Assembly: GCF_029167205.1 (NCBI RefSeq)
Contig: NZ_JARFPL010000010.1
Span: 1 to 64,000, forward strand
Direction of reading: 5' to 3'
DNA length: 64,000 nucleotides
From: Methanocrinis alkalitolerans
GTDB lineage: Archaea; Halobacteriota; Methanosarcinia; Methanotrichales; Methanotrichaceae
The position numbers and the translations under genes are program-made. Below the pieces are notes generated by a model that was given only the letters and a program-made list of their open reading frames with translations, was not told the DNA's origin and ran no database searches. Shown in pieces: positions 26,039 to 34,383 of the stretch (the first letter of the stretch is position 1; every line of letters begins with the position of its first letter).

Positions 26039-26350
26039 TCACCCGATAACTTCTGACGCTACAAATTCTCCTGCGTCTGAAATCTTCGACTGGGCCCGCT
26101 CGGCAAGTTGTCGTGCCTCGCGCTCACCTTCCGTGATAATCTCGTTGGCGGATCTCTTTGCCTCTGAAATTTTATCTTCAATAAACGACTCAACCTCCGC
26201 ATCTGCCTCGTCAATCGCCTTGTTTACCAGCTCCTCTGCTGCCTTTTTCGCCTTGATTACCAGCTCTTCGGCGTCCTTATTGGCGCGTTCGAGCTTGGAT
26301 AGAGATTCCCTCTCCGCCCCTTTCACCATCTTCAGCGTCTCAAAGACCAT
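26039..26350 (-). CDS. ahaH: A1AO ATP synthase subunit H
   Basis: 103 residues from ATG 26350 (MVFETLKMVKGAERESLSKL). This start has a GGGGG ribosome-binding site and gives the family length; the open frame begins at 26392. It is almost entirely heptad coiled coil (ANKDAEELVIKAKKAAEELV, ISEAKRSANEIITEGE). Peripheral stalk partner of subunit E. First gene of the operon. The upstream minus-strand sequence TTTAATATG (about 26433-26441) is a plausible promoter element. Confidence 0.9.
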   Translation of the reverse strand: MVFETLKMVKGAERESLSKLERANKDAEELVIKAKKAAEELVNKAIDEADAEVESFIEDKISEAKRSANEIITEGEREARQLAERAQSKISDAGEFVASEVIG

Positions 26351-26392
26351 TGCAGTCCCCCTAACGACGGACCACAACAATTCTAACACCAA

Positions 26393-26960
26393 AATTATGA
26401 TCCATCATGATTATACGTGTCAAATCACATATTAAACCTTTTTGGTTAGGAGAATACGCACGTGATTATTAAATGAACGTTCTCATTAACAATTATAATT
26501 ATTAATCGTGATAATTGAAGACATTTTGATCTGTAAACCCGCTTTTAATAGGCAAAAATTATCTATGAATTCCTGTAAGATTAGTTCAGCAAATATTTTC
26601 AGGATTTTCAAATACAGCGATATTAAATGGATTATATGGATTTTATTTATGCCAAAGCGCTATTTTTTGGTGGGAATTGGAAATATGTATAAATTAATAC
26701 TTTAGATACTTGTGACTATCATTTATTTGATTATTGATCGAGGAGGATTCAATAATATAGCTTATCTTGAAATGGATTTCTTTACTATTGCTGCAATATA
26801 CTGAAAAAATTACAAAAAAGTGTTAATCTTAGAAAAAATCTCGTATGTCAGCAAAAATGGCCGGCCTGATGACATGATATAATAATAATCTTTTATAGTT
26901 TATTTTTTGTTGATCGGGCGGTGCGTTGTGCAAACAAAAAACACTTATACTATCACTATT
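26393..26960. other. AT-rich intergenic region without a recognisable gene
   Basis: About 570 bases between the divergent ATP synthase operon and the secreted repeat-protein gene. Much AT-richer than the flanks. It must hold the ATP synthase promoter at its left end. Short elements like AATTATAATTATTAATCGTGA near 26491-26511 resemble units of the array at 33.7 kb. No open frame of credible composition was found on either strand. Confidence 0.5.
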
Positions 26961-26976
26961 AATAATGATCATTATT
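26944..26976 (+). promoter_or_regulatory. TATA box and perfect 16-bp palindrome upstream of the repeat-protein gene
   Basis: CTTATACT (26944-26951) is a TATA-like box about 60 bases before the GTG start. AATAATGATCATTATT (26961-26976) is a perfect palindrome immediately downstream, placed like an operator over the transcription start. Confidence 0.45.
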
Positions 26977-27010
26977 GATAATGAAGAACTAATTGCAGGT
27001 GGTGTTAATT

Positions 27011-28291
27011 GTGGCGATCATCGAGAAGGGATTGGTTGTCGGAGTATTCTATTTGCTAGTGATTTCTTCAGTATTAGCAGATAATGAACCCACAACTCAG
27101 GAAGACGGCTGGGTGAGAACCTTCGGCGGCGCCGGTGAAGATGTGGGAACATCGGTCCAAAAGACAAGCGATGGAGGATATATCTTAACGGGAAGCACAA
27201 CATCTCACAAGAAGAACATCGCTTATTCTTGGATGATAAAGGCTTCAAGAATAGGCGAGATCTGGCTGATCAAGACCGATTCGGAGGGAAATCCCCTTTG
27301 GGAGAGGACATTTGGCGGGATGGGCAAAGATATTGGTTTTATGGTGCAAGAAACGAAAGACGGTGGCTACATCATCGCGGGTGCTACAAAACCGCATATG
27401 ATCGGAGATTATGATATCTGGCTGATCAAGACCGATTCCGAAGGGAACCCAGAATGGGATAAGAGTCTTGGTGGACGGGGTAATGACTGGCCCAATGCGA
27501 TCCAGCAAACCGCCGATGGGGGCTACATCATTGCAGGCGGCACAGAATCTTATGGCGCCGGATTTAATAACGCATTTTTGGTGAAGACCCCTCGAAATGT
27601 GAACCTCTGGCTCATCAAGACCGATTCGGAGGGAAATATAGCCTGGGACAGAACCTTCGGGGGATCCGGCTTTGATGAAGGATCATCCGTCCAGGAGACT
27701 GATGGCGGGGGCTACATCGTCACAGGATATACAACCTCCAGCGGTGCAGGAGGTAGCGATATCTGGCTAGTAAAAACGGATCCGAGAGGTCGCGGGCTCT
27801 GGGAGAGAACCTACGGCGGACCCCGCGAAGACGTTGGCTTCTCTGTCCGCGAGGCGAAGGATCTCGGTTACATCATCACAGGCAGCACAGAATCTTACGG
27901 GAATGGGAGCAAAGACGTCTGGCTGATCAAGACGGACTCAAACGGTACCAAAGAATGGGAGAAAACGTTTGGCGGCCCAGGTTTTGATGAGGGGATAGAT
28001 GTCAAAGAGACAAGAGATGACGGCTATATCATCGCAGGATATACAACGGAACACGATGAGGGCGCATTGCAATCCTGGCTGATAAATACGGCGGACAAAA
28101 GTCATGTTTGGCTGATTAAAACCGACTCGAAAGGAGATAAGGAGTGGGACAGGACCTTCGGCGGAAAAGGCAATGACTGGGCCAATGCAGTCGACGAAAC
28201 GACCGATGGGGGCTACATAATCACGGGGGCGACGGAGTCTTATGGTGATGGAAGCAAAGACCTCCTGCTGATAAAAACGAGGGGATGGTAA
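27011..28291 (+). CDS. Secreted seven-repeat beta-propeller-like protein
   Basis: About 426 residues. The start is taken at GTG 27011 (after a GGTGG site); TTG 26993 and two other GTGs are in frame. Signal peptide IEKGLVVGVFYLLVISSVLA. Seven repeats of about 50 residues follow the pattern RTFGG.G.D.G..VQET.DGGYII.G.T..YG...DIWLIKTDS.GN..W, which fits one blade each of a seven-bladed propeller. Repeats 1, 3 and 6 contain an extra 10-12 residue insert that duplicates the WLIKTD strand. Probably a cell-surface or secreted binding protein; ligand unknown. Composition is less GC-rich than the core genes. Confidence 0.8.
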   Translation: MAIIEKGLVVGVFYLLVISSVLADNEPTTQEDGWVRTFGGAGEDVGTSVQKTSDGGYILTGSTTSHKKNIAYSWMIKASRIGEIWLIKTDSEGNPLWERTFGGMGKDIGFMVQETKDGGYIIAGATKPHMIGDYDIWLIKTDSEGNPEWDKSLGGRGNDWPNAIQQTADGGYIIAGGTESYGAGFNNAFLVKTPRNVNLWLIKTDSEGNIAWDRTFGGSGFDEGSSVQETDGGGYIVTGYTTSSGAGGSDIWLVKTDPRGRGLWERTYGGPREDVGFSVREAKDLGYIITGSTESYGNGSKDVWLIKTDSNGTKEWEKTFGGPGFDEGIDVKETRDDGYIIAGYTTEHDEGALQSWLINTADKSHVWLIKTDSKGDKEWDRTFGGKGNDWANAVDETTDGGYIITGATESYGDGSKDLLLIKTRGW

Positions 28292-28447
28292 AGCTTTAGT
28301 CTCTCGCAAGAAGCCGCAATCCCGGTGCTGGTTCCGGCAAACGCTGCAGATGAATTTATTTGGGTTATACCCCCGATATGCAAACCATCTGGAACCAGCA
28401 CCCGGTCACAAATCCCCGCATATGCCCCTGTGGGAAAAATTGAGGGA

Positions 28448-28465
28448 GGGGTTGAATTCAACCCC
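28448..28465. terminator. Perfect hairpin between convergent genes
   Basis: GGGGTTGAATTCAACCCC is a perfect 18-base palindrome between the repeat-protein gene (plus) and the membrane-protein gene (minus). It could end transcription in either direction. A second dyad, TGCTGGTTCC at about 28325 and GGAACCAGCA at about 28391, lies just upstream with a loop of about 57 bases. Confidence 0.4.
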
Positions 28466-28530
28466 TTAATTATGAGGCCAGATGGATCGAAGGATCACAA
28501 CTGCTTCTCACTTGGGATCAGAAATTTGCG

Positions 28531-28830
28531 TCAAGCTGCCTTTGAGCCATAAGTCCTGATAGTTCTGATCTCCTGTGCACCCAAGACGATCAGCAGGAGT
28601 CCAAATATCGATTCGATCCCAAACCCACCTACGGTAACGTTTATGAGACCTGCAAAGATCAAGGCCATTCCAAGGGGTACAAACATGCTCCGCTCTTGAA
28701 TGCCCAGCGCTGATGCCCCGAAGATCACCAGAACTATGCCCCAAACGGGGTCCATAAATCCGGAGAGCATGATGCCAGAGATGCCTATGGCCACGATCAC
28801 TGAGCCCCAGATTCGAAGGTCTCTCTTCAT
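28531..28830 (-). CDS. Small four-helix membrane protein
   Basis: 99 residues from ATG 28830 (MKRDLRIWGSVIVAIGISGI). Four hydrophobic segments in two hairpins (SVIVAIGISGIMLSGF; VWGIVLVIFGASALGI; VPLGMALIFAGLINVTV; IFGLLLIVLGAQEI). The open frame extends to 29004, but that part is homologous to non-coding leader copies elsewhere, so the later ATG is preferred. Family not recognised. Confidence 0.6.
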   Translation of the reverse strand: MKRDLRIWGSVIVAIGISGIMLSGFMDPVWGIVLVIFGASALGIQERSMFVPLGMALIFAGLINVTVGGFGIESIFGLLLIVLGAQEIRTIRTYGSKAA

Positions 28831-28849
28831 ATGAACGACCGTTTTATTT

Positions 28850-29004
28850 GGCACAGCCGATGGAAGCCACTTCGGACGCGTTGAGTAGCCTTCAAGCCAC
28901 GTTGTACGAAATACGATCCCACTTAAAAGTACAAATAAGAAGCATTTGGAGATTCTAGTCTGCAGGAATTTCTTGTTTGATTCCGATCTCTCTTTGCTGT
29001 GCAT
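28850..29004 (-). repeat. Third, diverged copy of the leader of the duplicated transporter operon
   Basis: On the minus strand the segment GTATTTCGTACAACGTGGCT (about 28919-28900) matches GTATTTCGCACAAAGTGGCT at about 33565-33546 with two changes; both lie in a short open frame (LLSGIVFRTTWLEG and LLCASVVFRTKWLGG). A related but broken version lies near 31.2-31.35 kb. The three copies precede three different operons transcribed the same way. Confidence 0.5.
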
Positions 29005-29127
29005 CTCTTACCACCTACCTAATTGGAGCCTATTTTATCATTCTTAATAGTTAAGATTTGCGCCTTGCTCTGCCGAATTTAAATGTAATTGCAAATAATA
29101 TAATAAATTGAATCAAAAAGGTGAGAT

Positions 29128-30000
29128 CTAAGCGGCTTTCTTAGATCTCACGATCAGTACCGGCCTCTCTGCGGTCCTCACGACATCAAAGGTGGTGCTT
29201 CCCACCATCATCTGCTTTATCCAGCCCTTGCCCTGGGAACTTATAACGATCAGAGATACATCCTCCGTCGTGGCCAGGGACGTGATCTGCTCTCGGGGGT
29301 TGCCGACGTCTACGTGGGTTCTAACTTTGAGGCCCGAGCTTTCGAGATCCTCCTCGATCTCAGCGAGCTTCTCCTTCGCCTCTGCGACGTAGCCCTCGAT
29401 CTCCTCCTGGGCCTCTCCCTTGGAGACGACGTACTCTAAAATGACCTCTCCGACGACGTCCTTCAGACCCTTGATCGTCGAGATCGCGGACTGTGAAGCC
29501 TCAGAAAAGTCTGTGGTGCAGAGGACCTTAGAGAATATCATGGGGCAGAACTTCTCGTAGGTTGCCCCTTCAAGACCCTCCAGCATCTTGTAGCGCATGA
29601 TGAGGGTGTCTTTGTCGCTGAAACGGACAACTCCCGTTGAAGCGCTCCCCAGAAGGATCCCTGAGACGCGGCCCTTTCCCAAAGCACCCATCACTATCAG
29701 AGAGACCTCCTCCTCTTCTGCAACCCTCTGAATGGTCCTGGATACGTCCGCCTCGGTGATCACCTCGAGCCGAGAGGTGACCTTGAAGCCGAGGTTCTCA
29801 AGCCGCCCTTTTATGTCGGCGAGATCGATCTTGGCTCCCTCGACTTTGGGGCCCCGGGTCCATCCCCGTTTTGAGGGATGGGTGGCATCCACCACGTGGA
29901 GGAGCACTATCTCCTTCAACCCCGGAACATCCCCTATGCACTCTATGACTTTCTGCGCATACTTTGAAAAGTCTGTTGGAACTAACACCTTTTCGAACAT
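29128..30000 (-). CDS. Universal stress protein, two UspA domains (copy 1)
   Basis: 290 residues in two tandem UspA folds. Domain 1 is MFEKVLVPTDFSKYAQKVIE to about 140, with VMGALGKGRVSGILLGSAS as the ATP-binding loop. Domain 2 starts at IFSKVLCTTDFSEASQSAIS and has VISSQGKGWIKQMMVGST. The G2xG9GS pattern suggests nucleotide binding. Cotranscribed with the DUF1646 transporter upstream (about 50 bases). It differs from copy 2 (31402-32274) at about seven residues only. Confidence 0.93.
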   Translation of the reverse strand: MFEKVLVPTDFSKYAQKVIECIGDVPGLKEIVLLHVVDATHPSKRGWTRGPKVEGAKIDLADIKGRLENLGFKVTSRLEVITEADVSRTIQRVAEEEEVSLIVMGALGKGRVSGILLGSASTGVVRFSDKDTLIMRYKMLEGLEGATYEKFCPMIFSKVLCTTDFSEASQSAISTIKGLKDVVGEVILEYVVSKGEAQEEIEGYVAEAKEKLAEIEEDLESSGLKVRTHVDVGNPREQITSLATTEDVSLIVISSQGKGWIKQMMVGSTTFDVVRTAERPVLIVRSKKAA

Positions 30001-30049
30001 CGTAACCCTCCTAGCATCAGTTTATCCTCAAACATCAGCCCCTCGGAAT

Positions 30050-31099
30050 CTAAATGTAGAATATCCACCCGAAGTAGACCAACATCGCCACAAGGCCGAT
30101 GGGGACCCCGGTGCGAGCCCACTCTTTGCTGGTTATGCCCATCTTGTTTGCAGATATGATATTCGGGATATTACCGGGGATGAGCATCCCTCCGGAGACG
30201 AGAAGTCCCATAAGAATGGCCTTGATCTGGAAGAGATCCATCGAAGGGCCGATCTCCGCTGCCGTCAGGGTGGCGTTGTCCAGGACCGCCGACGACATAT
30301 TGACCCAGTAGAGGATCATCGCGGGTATGTGGATCAGATAAGTATCTATGATGATCTTGAAGCCGCTGCCCAAGAGCAGGAGAGCCATCACGAAGAGGTA
30401 TACCTTCGCACCCCTTATACCCACGTCCCGGAGAGTGTCACCGCCTCTAGCAAAGGCATCCGTCTCCTTTACGACCGTCTTCTTTCCAACGATGAAGGTG
30501 CTCAATATGCCGAAGGCCAGCACTCCTGGGATAATATACATGCCTACTGTTTCTAGCAAGAAAGTGAAGCCAGCGTAATATGGCGGACCCTGCAGCTTGG
30601 TGATGGCTATGGTGGAGAGGGGCTCGCCCACCGGGGTCAGAGCTGCTCCAAGACCTATGGAGAAACAAGCCACCACCGTGAGTTTGATCCTGGTATTGCG
30701 ATCAAGGGGCATGAGGCTTACCACCTCAACCAGCACCAGGGCTGCGATTATGGCCGTGATCAGGCTTGCGGATAGGCCCAGGATCACCACTATCAGAAAG
30801 ACCAGTATCTTAAGGGGGACCTTATCCAAGAGGACGTTCATTATTTTCTGCGCGTGAGATCTTCCGTAATAGAATAAAAGACCCGCGACGAGAACCGCCG
30901 GAACTATCCCCTTCATGATCGGCTCTTCGATGGCTTCTATCACCAGCTCCATATGCCAGGCGTTGGCGATGGTAACCGCAGACACGCCCATAACAAACAG
31001 GAAGGCCTCAAGCTGCTCTTCAACCTTCTTTATAAAAAATGGGCATAGCAATACCAGCAAGAATATGCCGAACAAACCCATGTCGACTGTACTTACCAT
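30050..31099 (-). CDS. DUF1646 membrane transporter (copy 1)
   Basis: 349 residues and about ten membrane helices. Characteristic pieces are GLGAALTPVGEPLSTIAITK, NMSSAVLDNATLTAAEIGPS and GNIPNIISANKMGITSKEWA. These resemble the ion-transporter (NhaD/ArsB-like) fold, with two discontinuous helices at the TPVGEP and GNIPN sites. Likely a Na+ or H+-coupled transporter; substrate unknown. A UspA protein gene follows, a common way to regulate transporters. Confidence 0.85.
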   Translation of the reverse strand: MVSTVDMGLFGIFLLVLLCPFFIKKVEEQLEAFLFVMGVSAVTIANAWHMELVIEAIEEPIMKGIVPAVLVAGLLFYYGRSHAQKIMNVLLDKVPLKILVFLIVVILGLSASLITAIIAALVLVEVVSLMPLDRNTRIKLTVVACFSIGLGAALTPVGEPLSTIAITKLQGPPYYAGFTFLLETVGMYIIPGVLAFGILSTFIVGKKTVVKETDAFARGGDTLRDVGIRGAKVYLFVMALLLLGSGFKIIIDTYLIHIPAMILYWVNMSSAVLDNATLTAAEIGPSMDLFQIKAILMGLLVSGGMLIPGNIPNIISANKMGITSKEWARTGVPIGLVAMLVYFGWIFYI

Positions 31100-31169
31100 A
31101 ATGACTCCTTGCGCATTATATCCGATTACTGTGATATTTTACAGCTCCTACTAACATCACAACCTTGCA

Positions 31170-31345
31170 ACTCTGTTATGTTTTTAGGAGTTGGAGATAC
31201 CCTTAATTCAATGGTCGATTCGTCTGGGAGAAGATCCGAGATCCATCCGGTCCACGAACTCCGGCCTTCAGGCCCCTTCGGGGGGAAAACTATCGCAGCG
31301 CGTAATAGATGCAGAAAGCGTTTCCCCTGGGATCTTGATGGCCCC
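31170..31345 (-). repeat. Leader copy upstream of transporter copy 1
   Basis: Matches 33440-33610: both contain TATGTTTTT(A/G)GGAG, CCGAGATCCATC(C/T)GGTCCACGAA and GGAAACG-type segments. The short frame that is open in the 33.4 kb copy is broken here by stops. It fills the gap 31100-31401, which holds no other gene; the transporter promoter should lie at about 31110-31150. Confidence 0.6.
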
Positions 31346-31401
31346 GATGCCGAGTCCGTAGCGAAGCACCCCTTGAACGATAAAAAGAACGGGTTTGAGA
31401 T

Positions 31402-32274
31402 CTAAGCGGCTTTCTTAGATCTCACGATCAGTACCGGCCTCTCTGCGGTCCTCACGACATCAAAGGTGGTGCTTCCCACCATCATCTGCTTTATCCAGCC
31501 CTTGCCCTGGGAACTTATAACGATCAGAGATACATCCTCCGTCGTGGCCAGGGACGTTATCTGCTCCAAGGGGTTGCCCACATCGACGTGGGTTCTCACT
31601 TTGAGGCCCGAGCTTGCAAGATCCTCCTTGATCTCAGCGAGCTTCTCCTTCGCCTCTGCGACGTAGCCCTCGATCTCCTCCTGGGTCTCTCCTTTGGAGA
31701 CGACGTACTCCAAAATGACCTCTCCGACGACGTCCTTCAGACCCTTGATCGTGGAGATCGCAGACTGTGAAGCCTCCGAAAAGTCTGTGGTGCAGAGGAC
31801 CTTAGAGAATATCATGGGGCAGAACTTCTCGTAGGTTGCCCCTTCAAGCCCCTCCAGCATCTTGTAGCGCATGATGAGGGTGTCTTTGTCGCTGAAACGG
31901 ACAACTCCCGTCGAGGCGCTCCCCAGAAGGATCCCTGAGACGCGGCCCTTTCCCAAAGCACCCATCACTATCAGAGAGACCTTCTCCTCTTCCGCAACCC
32001 TCTGAATGGTCCTGGATACGTCCGCCTCGGTGATCACCTCCAGCCTGGGGGTGACCTTGAAGCCGAGGTTCTCGAGCCGCTCTTTTATGTCGGCGAGATC
32101 GATCTTGGCTCCTTCGACTTTGGGTCCCCGGGTCCATCCCCGTTTTGAGGGATGGGTGGCATCCACCACGTGAAGGAGCACTATCTCCTTCAACCCCGGA
32201 ACATCCCCTATGCACTCTATGACTTTCTGCGCATACTTTGAAAAGTCTGTTGGAACTAACACCTTTTCGAACAT
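31402..32274 (-). CDS. Universal stress protein, two UspA domains (copy 2)
   Basis: 290 residues from ATG 32274, which aligns with the copy 1 start (another ATG is at 32277). Same two-domain structure as copy 1. The changes seen are G/E, S/P, E/K, A/T, E/K, E/A and R/L, mostly in surface helices, so both copies look functional. Lies 47 bases after transporter copy 2. Confidence 0.93.
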   Translation of the reverse strand: MFEKVLVPTDFSKYAQKVIECIGDVPGLKEIVLLHVVDATHPSKRGWTRGPKVEGAKIDLADIKERLENLGFKVTPRLEVITEADVSRTIQRVAEEEKVSLIVMGALGKGRVSGILLGSASTGVVRFSDKDTLIMRYKMLEGLEGATYEKFCPMIFSKVLCTTDFSEASQSAISTIKGLKDVVGEVILEYVVSKGETQEEIEGYVAEAKEKLAEIKEDLASSGLKVRTHVDVGNPLEQITSLATTEDVSLIVISSQGKGWIKQMMVGSTTFDVVRTAERPVLIVRSKKAA

Positions 32275-32320
32275 CATAACCCTCCTAGCATCAGTTTATC
32301 CTCGGACATCAGCTCCTCGT

Positions 32321-33373
32321 TCAATGAAGGTAGAACAACCATACGAAGTAGACCAGCATCGCCACAAGGCCGATGGGGACCCCGGTGCGAGCCCACTCTT
32401 TGCTGGTTATGCCCATCTTGTTTGCAGATATGATATTTGGGATATTACCGGGGATGAGCATCCCTCCGGAGACGAGAAGCCCCATCAGAATGGCCTTGAT
32501 CTGGAAGATATCCATGGAAGGGCCGATCTCCGCCGCCGTCAGGGTGGCGTTGTCCAGGACCGCCGACGACATATTGACCCAGTAGAGGATCATCGCGGGT
32601 ATGTGGATCAGGTAAGTATCTATGATGATCTTGAAGCCGCTGCCCAAGAGCAGGAGGGCCATCACGAAGAGGTATACCTTTGCACCCCTGATACCCACGT
32701 CCCGGAGAGTGTCACCGCCTCTCGCAAAGATATCCGTCTCCTTAACATCCGTCTTTTTTCCGACGATGAAGGCGCTCAATATGCCGAAGGCCAGCACCCC
32801 TGGGATAATATATACGCCGATGTTTTCGAGCAGGAAGAAGAAACCGGCATGATACGGCGGGCCCTGCAGCTTGGTGATGGCTATGGTGGAGAGGGGCTCG
32901 CCCACCGGGGTCAGAGCTGCTCCAAGACCTATGGAGAAACAGGCTACCACCGTGAGTTTTATTTTGGTATTGCGATCTAGGGGCATGAGGCTTACCACCT
33001 CTACCAGCACCAGGGCCGCGATTATGGCCGTGATGAGGCTTGCAGATAGGCCCAGGATCACCACTATCAGGAAGACCAGTATCTTAAGGGGGATCTTATC
33101 CAAGAGGACGTCCATTATCCGCTTCGCATGAGATCTTCCGTAGTAGAATATCAGGCCTGCCACCAGCACCGCAGGGACTATCCCCTTCATGATCGGCTCT
33201 TCGACGGCCTCGATCACCAGCTCCAAATGCCAGGCGTTGGCTATGGTAACCGCAGACACGCCCATAACAAAAAGGAAGGCTTCAAGCTGCTCTTCAACTT
33301 TCTTTATGAAAAATGGGCACAGCAGCACCAGCAAGAATATGCAGAACAAACCCATGTCGACTGTACTCACCAT
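32321..33373 (-). CDS. DUF1646 membrane transporter (copy 2)
   Basis: 350 residues from ATG 33373, aligned with copy 1 (the frame opens at 33382). All conserved transporter segments (TPVGEPLSTIAITK, VLDNATLTAAEIGPS, GNIPNIISANKMG) are unchanged. Differences cluster in the second and seventh helices (AGLIFYYGRSHAKRIMDVLL; FFFLLENIGVYIIPG) and at the C-terminus (VWLFYLH). Probably the same function with dosage or regulatory differences. Confidence 0.85.
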   Translation of the reverse strand: MVSTVDMGLFCIFLLVLLCPFFIKKVEEQLEAFLFVMGVSAVTIANAWHLELVIEAVEEPIMKGIVPAVLVAGLIFYYGRSHAKRIMDVLLDKIPLKILVFLIVVILGLSASLITAIIAALVLVEVVSLMPLDRNTKIKLTVVACFSIGLGAALTPVGEPLSTIAITKLQGPPYHAGFFFLLENIGVYIIPGVLAFGILSAFIVGKKTDVKETDIFARGGDTLRDVGIRGAKVYLFVMALLLLGSGFKIIIDTYLIHIPAMILYWVNMSSAVLDNATLTAAEIGPSMDIFQIKAILMGLLVSGGMLIPGNIPNIISANKMGITSKEWARTGVPIGLVAMLVYFVWLFYLH

Positions 33374-33434
33374 AAAATCCATTCCTCCATACTTTATATC
33401 TGATTCATACGAGATTTCGCAGCTATTGCCAACT

Positions 33435-33635
33435 CTACACCTTTTGCGACTCTCCTATGTTTTTGGGAGATGGAGATCTCCTCTTTTCGGTGGTCGGTTT
33501 GTCTGGGATGGAACCCGAGATCCATCTGGTCCACGAAGTGCAGCCTCCAAGCCACTTTGTGCGAAATACAACCGAGGCGCATAATAGATACAGAAGCCGT
33601 TTTCCTGGGGACCGCTTTTTTTTCATGTCAGACAT
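33435..33635 (-). other. Leader region with short open frame upstream of transporter copy 2
   Basis: A 66-codon frame (MSDMKKKRSPGKRLLYLLCA start, VVFRTKWLGG in the middle). It is partly conserved in the leader at 28.9 kb and disrupted in the one at 31.2 kb. It could be a small exported peptide, a leader peptide, or a non-coding leader that happens to be open. Not called as a gene because one of three copies is broken. Confidence 0.35.
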
Positions 33636-33691
33636 ATATACCCTCCAACTAACCGCGCCCTCTTAAACTCCTGATATTAAGTCCTTTTGGG

Positions 33692-33910
33692 TCAATAAAC
33701 GATTATAATGATTAATAGTGACAAAAAAACCGTTATAATTGTTTATAAGCATGAACAGGCTATTATAACGATTTATAATGACAAAAACGTGTGCATAACG
33801 ATTAATAATGATATAAAAAGCAATTTTAAATTTTTTATGGTCAAGAGAGATCTGTTATGATTTTAAATGACGAAAACGATATGGAGATGATTTATCATGA
33901 TACAGACCTC
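33692..33910. repeat. Degenerate array with 30-base period
   Basis: Motif GATT(T/A)ATAATGA(CAAAA) recurs at 33710, 33741, 33770, 33800, (33830, weak), 33859 and 33889, spacing 29-31 bases, about three helical turns. Consensus of a unit is roughly ATTTATAATGACAAAAAC, about seven variable bases, then TATAACG. Too degenerate and too short for CRISPR. Phased protein-binding sites are the simplest reading. It lies in a 1-kb gene-free stretch (33636-34383). Confidence 0.6.
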
Positions 33911-34070
33911 AAGTCGAAGAGGTGAACAATATTATGGTCTGAAAAGAGGAGTTAAAAGAAAGAAACTGACAATAGATTCAAAAATTGCCGGATATCAAGA
34001 TCCGTGTCGTTTCAAAGTCTCGAATAAAAATAAGGTTTTCAGAGATATAGTATTAAAATAAAAATTAAAA

Positions 34071-34205
34071 ATACCACGATCTCTGGCGGGTTGGCGCAGA
34101 GAAATTCGTGAGATCGCATCTTCGGGAGGGCAATTTAGGGCTCTCCTAAATGCGGCGCCCGAAAGCTGCGGATCCCCAGCTCTGGCGGCTTGCGCCGGGA
34201 TAGAA
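34071..34205. other. GC-rich hairpin island, possible structured RNA
   Basis: Directly after the AT-rich array the sequence becomes GC-rich and forms nested dyads: CGATCTC (34077-34083) with GAGATCG (34110-34116), and GGGC-A-ATTTAGG-GCTCT-CCTAAAT-GCGGC-GCCC (34128-34160). No coding frame. The AT/GC contrast and stem-loops resemble non-coding RNA genes in AT-rich settings, but here the flank rather than the genome is AT-rich, so the signal is weak. Confidence 0.3.
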
Positions 34206-34210
34206 GGTCA

Positions 34211-34360
34211 CTAGCTGTCGAAATCATCAACGACCTCAGCTTCCTGGCTGCGACCTCTTATCGCCTTTGCGACCGCCTCGCCGCACCCGCCCCGGGCGCG
34301 AAGCCCTCGCCACCCCGCTTCGCAGCCGATTCAAGGGGTGGATATCGCCCTGCGGGCGCG
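34211..34360 (-). pseudogene. Fragment of the archaeosine radical-SAM gene's 3' part
   Basis: Bases 34257-34286 match 35708-35737 at 27 of 30 positions. On the minus strand CGEAVAKAIRG corresponds to CDEAVAKAIRE of the intact gene. The frame then reaches a TAG at 34211-34213, and upstream it is shifted. A remnant of a partial duplication. Confidence 0.55.
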
Positions 34361-34383
34361 ATCCCCGCCATGATTATGGAGGC

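Larger units (their letters stand above)
29128..33373. repeat. 2,274-bp tandem duplication of a DUF1646-UspA gene pair
   Basis: Starts and ends of both genes repeat at an offset of 2,274 bases (29128/31402, 30000/32274, 31099/33373). The DUF1646 3' end differs slightly (30050/32321). Protein identity is about 97% for UspA and about 94% for the transporter, by eye. The flanking leader is also shared but more diverged. Confidence 0.92.

Noticed and set aside
28320..28405. Riboswitch-like long dyad TGCTGGTTCC...GGAACCAGCA
   Set aside because: It lies at the 3' ends of convergent genes, so it is more likely part of termination than of a riboswitch.
33692..33910. CRISPR array
   Set aside because: Period of only 30 bases with degenerate units, no constant repeat, no spacer-length variable parts, no cas genes nearby.
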